Shown piece after piece: positions 16,062 through 17,612 of a stretch of 17,612 nucleotides of DNA (its first letter is position 1; every line of letters starts with the position of its first letter). The position numbers and the translations under genes were made by a program. The notes beneath the pieces were generated by a model. That model saw nothing but the letters and a program-made list of their open reading frames with translations. It did no database searches and had not been told where the DNA came from. Source of the stretch: Porphyromonadaceae bacterium (lineage in GTDB: Bacteria; Bacteroidota; Bacteroidia; Bacteroidales; Dysgonomonadaceae); assembly GCA_003517675.1 (NCBI GenBank), contig DPAC01000025.1:1-17612 (forward strand). Direction: 5' to 3'.

Positions 16062-16379
16062 TCATATTCTGTTCCTCAAATTGTATGATCTCTTTATCCA
16101 TAAATAAATTAAGATTGACACAAATGTTCCGAACAATGTGACCATTCGTTGTGTCGACAGGTCTAGTGCCAAATTCAGAAATAAGACAATAACAGCCACC
16201 ATCCACAAATATCCACTTACTCTAGTACACACGGAAGGAAAAAGTAAGAAAGAATCTATAAAAACAGACAATAGGTATAGCCCCCGGAACTGTTTCAAGT
16301 ATTTTTGCTCTTCGTGCGTAAGATTGTCGTTTTGAACATGGCGTTGATATTCTGCATCGGGATTGAACAAACATTTCAC
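16062..16379 (-). CDS. Small membrane protein of the peptide locus, unknown function
   Basis: A 105-residue protein if started at GTG 16379. A charged cytoplasmic-looking N-terminus (DNLTHEEQKYLKQFRG) is followed by three hydrophobic segments: LYLLSVFIDSFLLFP, YLWMVAVIVLFLNLAL and LFGTFVSILIYLWI. I recognise no family. The frame can be extended upstream to ATG 16427, one base after the stop of the preceding small gene, giving 15 further codons (MPKKQQPLIIDHNRS), but a TAG codon (16382-16380) interrupts directly before the GTG. Either translation restarts at GTG, or the gene is a 120-residue protein split by a recent amber mutation. Tight spacing places it in one operon with the two small peptides. 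A role in immunity or export is possible but unsupported. Confidence 0.55.
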   Translation of the reverse strand: MKCLFNPDAEYQRHVQNDNLTHEEQKYLKQFRGLYLLSVFIDSFLLFPSVCTRVSGYLWMVAVIVLFLNLALDLSTQRMVTLFGTFVSILIYLWIKRSYNLRNRI

Positions 16380-16428
16380 CTAGCTTCGATTATGGTCGAT
16401 AATGAGTGGTTGTTGTTTCTTCGGCATG

Positions 16429-16593
16429 TTAATCAGTTTTACCTAATCCTAAACAATAATTCATCCCCTTTTTAAAACTATGAATGCTGTCAGGTGCATT
16501 GCTGATTATGTTATAGAATAGCAAGACCATTAAAAAGATTAAGACTTTTTTCCAGGTAGTTTTCCCTTTGAACAAGTTATAATTAAGCTTCAT
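16429..16593 (-). CDS. 54-residue membrane-anchored paralogue of the neighbouring leader peptide
   Basis: ATG 16593 opens a 54-codon gene with a cationic N-terminus (MKLNYNLFKGKTTWKK), a strongly hydrophobic segment (VLIFLMVLLFYNII, 17-30) and a polar tail (SNAPDSIHSFKKGMNYCLGL, 31-50). It has no double-glycine leader. Residues 24-50 align without gaps to residues 29-55 of the upstream GG-leader peptide with 14 of 27 identical, including SN..DS..S.K.GMNY, so the two genes are paralogous and the similarity is also visible in DNA. It starts 28 bases after that gene's stop, and the next reading frame begins one base after its own stop. I infer that it stays in the membrane. It could be a self-immunity mimic, a second active peptide or a receptor-like partner. 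The upstream region is A-rich, with no Shine-Dalgarno match. Confidence 0.75.
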   Translation of the reverse strand: MKLNYNLFKGKTTWKKVLIFLMVLLFYNIISNAPDSIHSFKKGMNYCLGLGKTD

Positions 16594-16621
16594 ATTAAAA
16601 AGTTTTGTTTATTTTTTTTAA

Positions 16622-16789
16622 TTACAAGTTCATTACATAATTCATACCATTTTTTAAACTTCGTGCGCTATCATCCCAATTGCTCACAATATCATAAGCA
16701 AGAGATAGCAGCAAAGCACCCTCAATTCCTCCTCCATTCACTTCTTCCAATTCATGTGCATCCAGCTCCATAAATCCTAAATTCTTCAT
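16622..16789 (-). CDS. Double-glycine leader peptide precursor (bacteriocin-like)
   Basis: ATG 16789 opens a 55-codon gene. Residues 1-20 form a classic GG leader: Leu at -12 and -7, Glu at -8 and Val at -4 relative to the cleavage point after ELEEVNGG. The predicted mature peptide (21-55, 35 residues) begins GIEGALLLSLAYDIV, a hydrophobic helix, and ends with a polar SNWDDSARSLKNGMNYVMNL. GG leaders are recognised by C39-peptidase ABC exporters. In Bacteroidetes they precede class II-like bacteriocins, bacteroidetocins and other natural-product precursors. No cysteines, so no lanthionine or disulphide is expected. No C39 exporter is visible in the window, so processing must be supplied elsewhere. 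The gene lies 172 bases after the ABC gene and is preceded by a 34-bp sequence also found in front of that gene. Confidence 0.85.
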   Translation of the reverse strand: MKNLGFMELDAHELEEVNGGGIEGALLLSLAYDIVSNWDDSARSLKNGMNYVMNL

Positions 16790-16800
16790 ACAAAATTAAT

Positions 16801-16834
16801 TTTAAATTGTGAATACTGAAATTTTTTTTGTAAC
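16801..16834 (-). repeat. 34-bp repeat, copy in front of the GG-leader peptide gene
   Basis: Matches 17579-17612 at 31 of 34 positions without gaps, in the same orientation. On the minus strand it ends 11 bases before the peptide start codon, so it makes up most of the visible leader region. It could hold promoter or 5' untranslated sequence. The other copy touches the window edge, so the true repeat may be longer. Confidence 0.8.
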
Positions 16835-16961
16835 TTATTTTCGCATCTAAATTACAGAGGTAAAATTAGCGGGACAAAGTAAAGTAAAATTGCATTTTAG
16901 ATTATATTTCATTTTTGTACCTGACTTTTTTTTCTTTGAACACTTTCATCAATTAATTGAA

Positions 16962-17579
16962 TTAAATATGGGTCTCTATGTTAAAGATTGTTTTTACTTT
17001 GCAGTGGGCTGCTTTTTGTATTTCTTGTCCGATGGCAGGCAATGATTCGGATTTCATGTAAGCCGTATTGTTTTCTATAACAGTCAGTGTATCTGATATT
17101 TTAATCAATTGATTAAGATCATGAGAAGAAATAAGAATAAAAGCACCCTTTTTTTTCCACTCGTCCAGTAATTCTGAAAGGATAGCGGATGACGAGATAT
17201 CCAGTCCGTTAAAGGGTTCATCGAGCAGCAACAGGTCATTGTTTTGCAATAGCAGTGCCAGCAGATGTAATTTCTTGAGCATCCCTGTTGAGTATTCGTC
17301 TGCATACCGGGTAAGAGGTAGCTCGAACAATTCATTGAGCCTCCGTAATTGCCTCTCATCGAGGTTACATCGTTTTGCGGATAAACAAAAATCGATAAAT
17401 TCGCGTCCGGTAATGCGAGGAAAGATATAGGGGTTTGCCGTTAATAATCCAAGGGTACGGATGTTTTTGCGTATTATATTGCCAGAGTATGGTATAAATC
17501 CGGCAACGCAATGAAGGAATGTGCTTTTACCAGCGCCGTTGCTACCGATAATGCCGTTAATCGTTCCCGAAAAATACAT
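16962..17579 (-). CDS. ABC-2-type transporter ATPase, N-terminally short
   Basis: A 205-residue ATPase of the type that drives peptide export or self-immunity pumps (CcmA/BcrA/LanF class). Walker A is GSNGAGKST (12-20), the signature is YSTGMLKKL in place of LSGGQ, Walker B with D-loop is LLLLDEPFNGLD, and the H-switch is ISSHD. The Q-loop region reads LLTANPYIFPRITGREF, with no glutamine at the usual place. Walker A normally lies at about residue 35-40; here the ATG is 11 residues before it, so the first beta strands and the A-loop aromatic are missing. An in-frame TAA lies directly before this ATG. The gene may be 5'-truncated or interrupted. No permease gene follows. The next genes are the small peptides, which suggests export or immunity for them. 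Confidence 0.75.
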   Translation of the reverse strand: MYFSGTINGIIGSNGAGKSTFLHCVAGFIPYSGNIIRKNIRTLGLLTANPYIFPRITGREFIDFCLSAKRCNLDERQLRRLNELFELPLTRYADEYSTGMLKKLHLLALLLQNNDLLLLDEPFNGLDISSSAILSELLDEWKKKGAFILISSHDLNQLIKISDTLTVIENNTAYMKSESLPAIGQEIQKAAHCKVKTIFNIETHI

Positions 17580-17612
17580 TTAAATTGTTAATACTGAAAT
17601 TGTTTTCGTAAC
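17579..17612 (-). repeat. 34-bp repeat, copy in front of the ABC ATPase gene
   Basis: Partner of 16801-16834, 778 bp away, with three mismatches. On the minus strand it runs into the first base pairs of the ABC start codon. The window ends here, so the upstream extent of the repeat is unknown. Confidence 0.8.

Noticed and set aside
16847..16912. 21-codon minus-strand ORF (starts MKYNLKCNF) between the ABC gene and the GG peptide
   Set aside because: Too short, no leader motif and no similarity to its neighbours. More likely 5' non-coding sequence.
1..17612. CRISPR arrays, tRNA or rRNA genes
   Set aside because: No regularly spaced repeat array, cloverleaf candidate or rRNA-like sequence was recognised on either strand.

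Overview
The window looks like a Bacteroidales chromosome, perhaps from the Dysgonomonadaceae/Parabacteroides side. The evidence is a SusC/SusD pair, a hybrid two-component (HTCS) regulator, TAnnTTTG-type promoter motifs and Bacteroidetes-type insertion-sequence debris. Family assignments come from motifs read by eye; no database search was run.

Left edge (1-543, minus strand): the first 29 codons of a probable SMUG2-type DNA glycosylase, preceded by a broken ATPase gene. The ATPase keeps its Walker A/B half, then ends in a short stretch resembling the C-terminus of intact family members.

628-13638 is a complete polysaccharide utilisation locus (PUL). A 1366-residue HTCS (minus strand) faces a five-gene plus-strand operon: cytoplasmic GH130 enzyme, MFS transporter, a 576-residue lipoprotein with an alpha/alpha-barrel look, SusC and SusD, closed by a strong intrinsic terminator. 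The divergent intergenic region holds a 21-bp-period direct repeat of TTTGAA-N6-GTATAC just upstream of a TAATTTTG -7 element, a good candidate for the HTCS operator. Likely flow: SusCD imports an oligosaccharide, the lipoprotein processes it, the MFS carrier moves the product inward, and GH130 phosphorolyses or hydrolyses it. A mannoside is the best guess from GH130 alone.

13639-16028: a roughly 350-bp gene-free stretch with an imperfect inverted repeat, a membrane acyltransferase of the HGSNAT/DUF5009 type, and a decayed IS1634-like transposase with frameshifts and internal deletions.

16062-17612 (minus strand) is AT-rich and is the most interesting part. An ABC-2-type ATPase lacking its N-terminal strands is followed by two very small genes. 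One encodes a 55-residue peptide with a textbook double-glycine leader. The next encodes a 54-residue peptide that shares the mature region (14 of 27 residues identical) but has a cationic transmembrane N-terminus instead of the leader. A three-helix membrane protein follows, with an in-frame amber codon just before its apparent GTG start. A 34-bp near-identical repeat lies in front of both the ABC gene and the leader-peptide gene. I read this as a candidate bacteriocin-like or signalling-peptide locus with a membrane-anchored twin peptide, possibly for self-protection.
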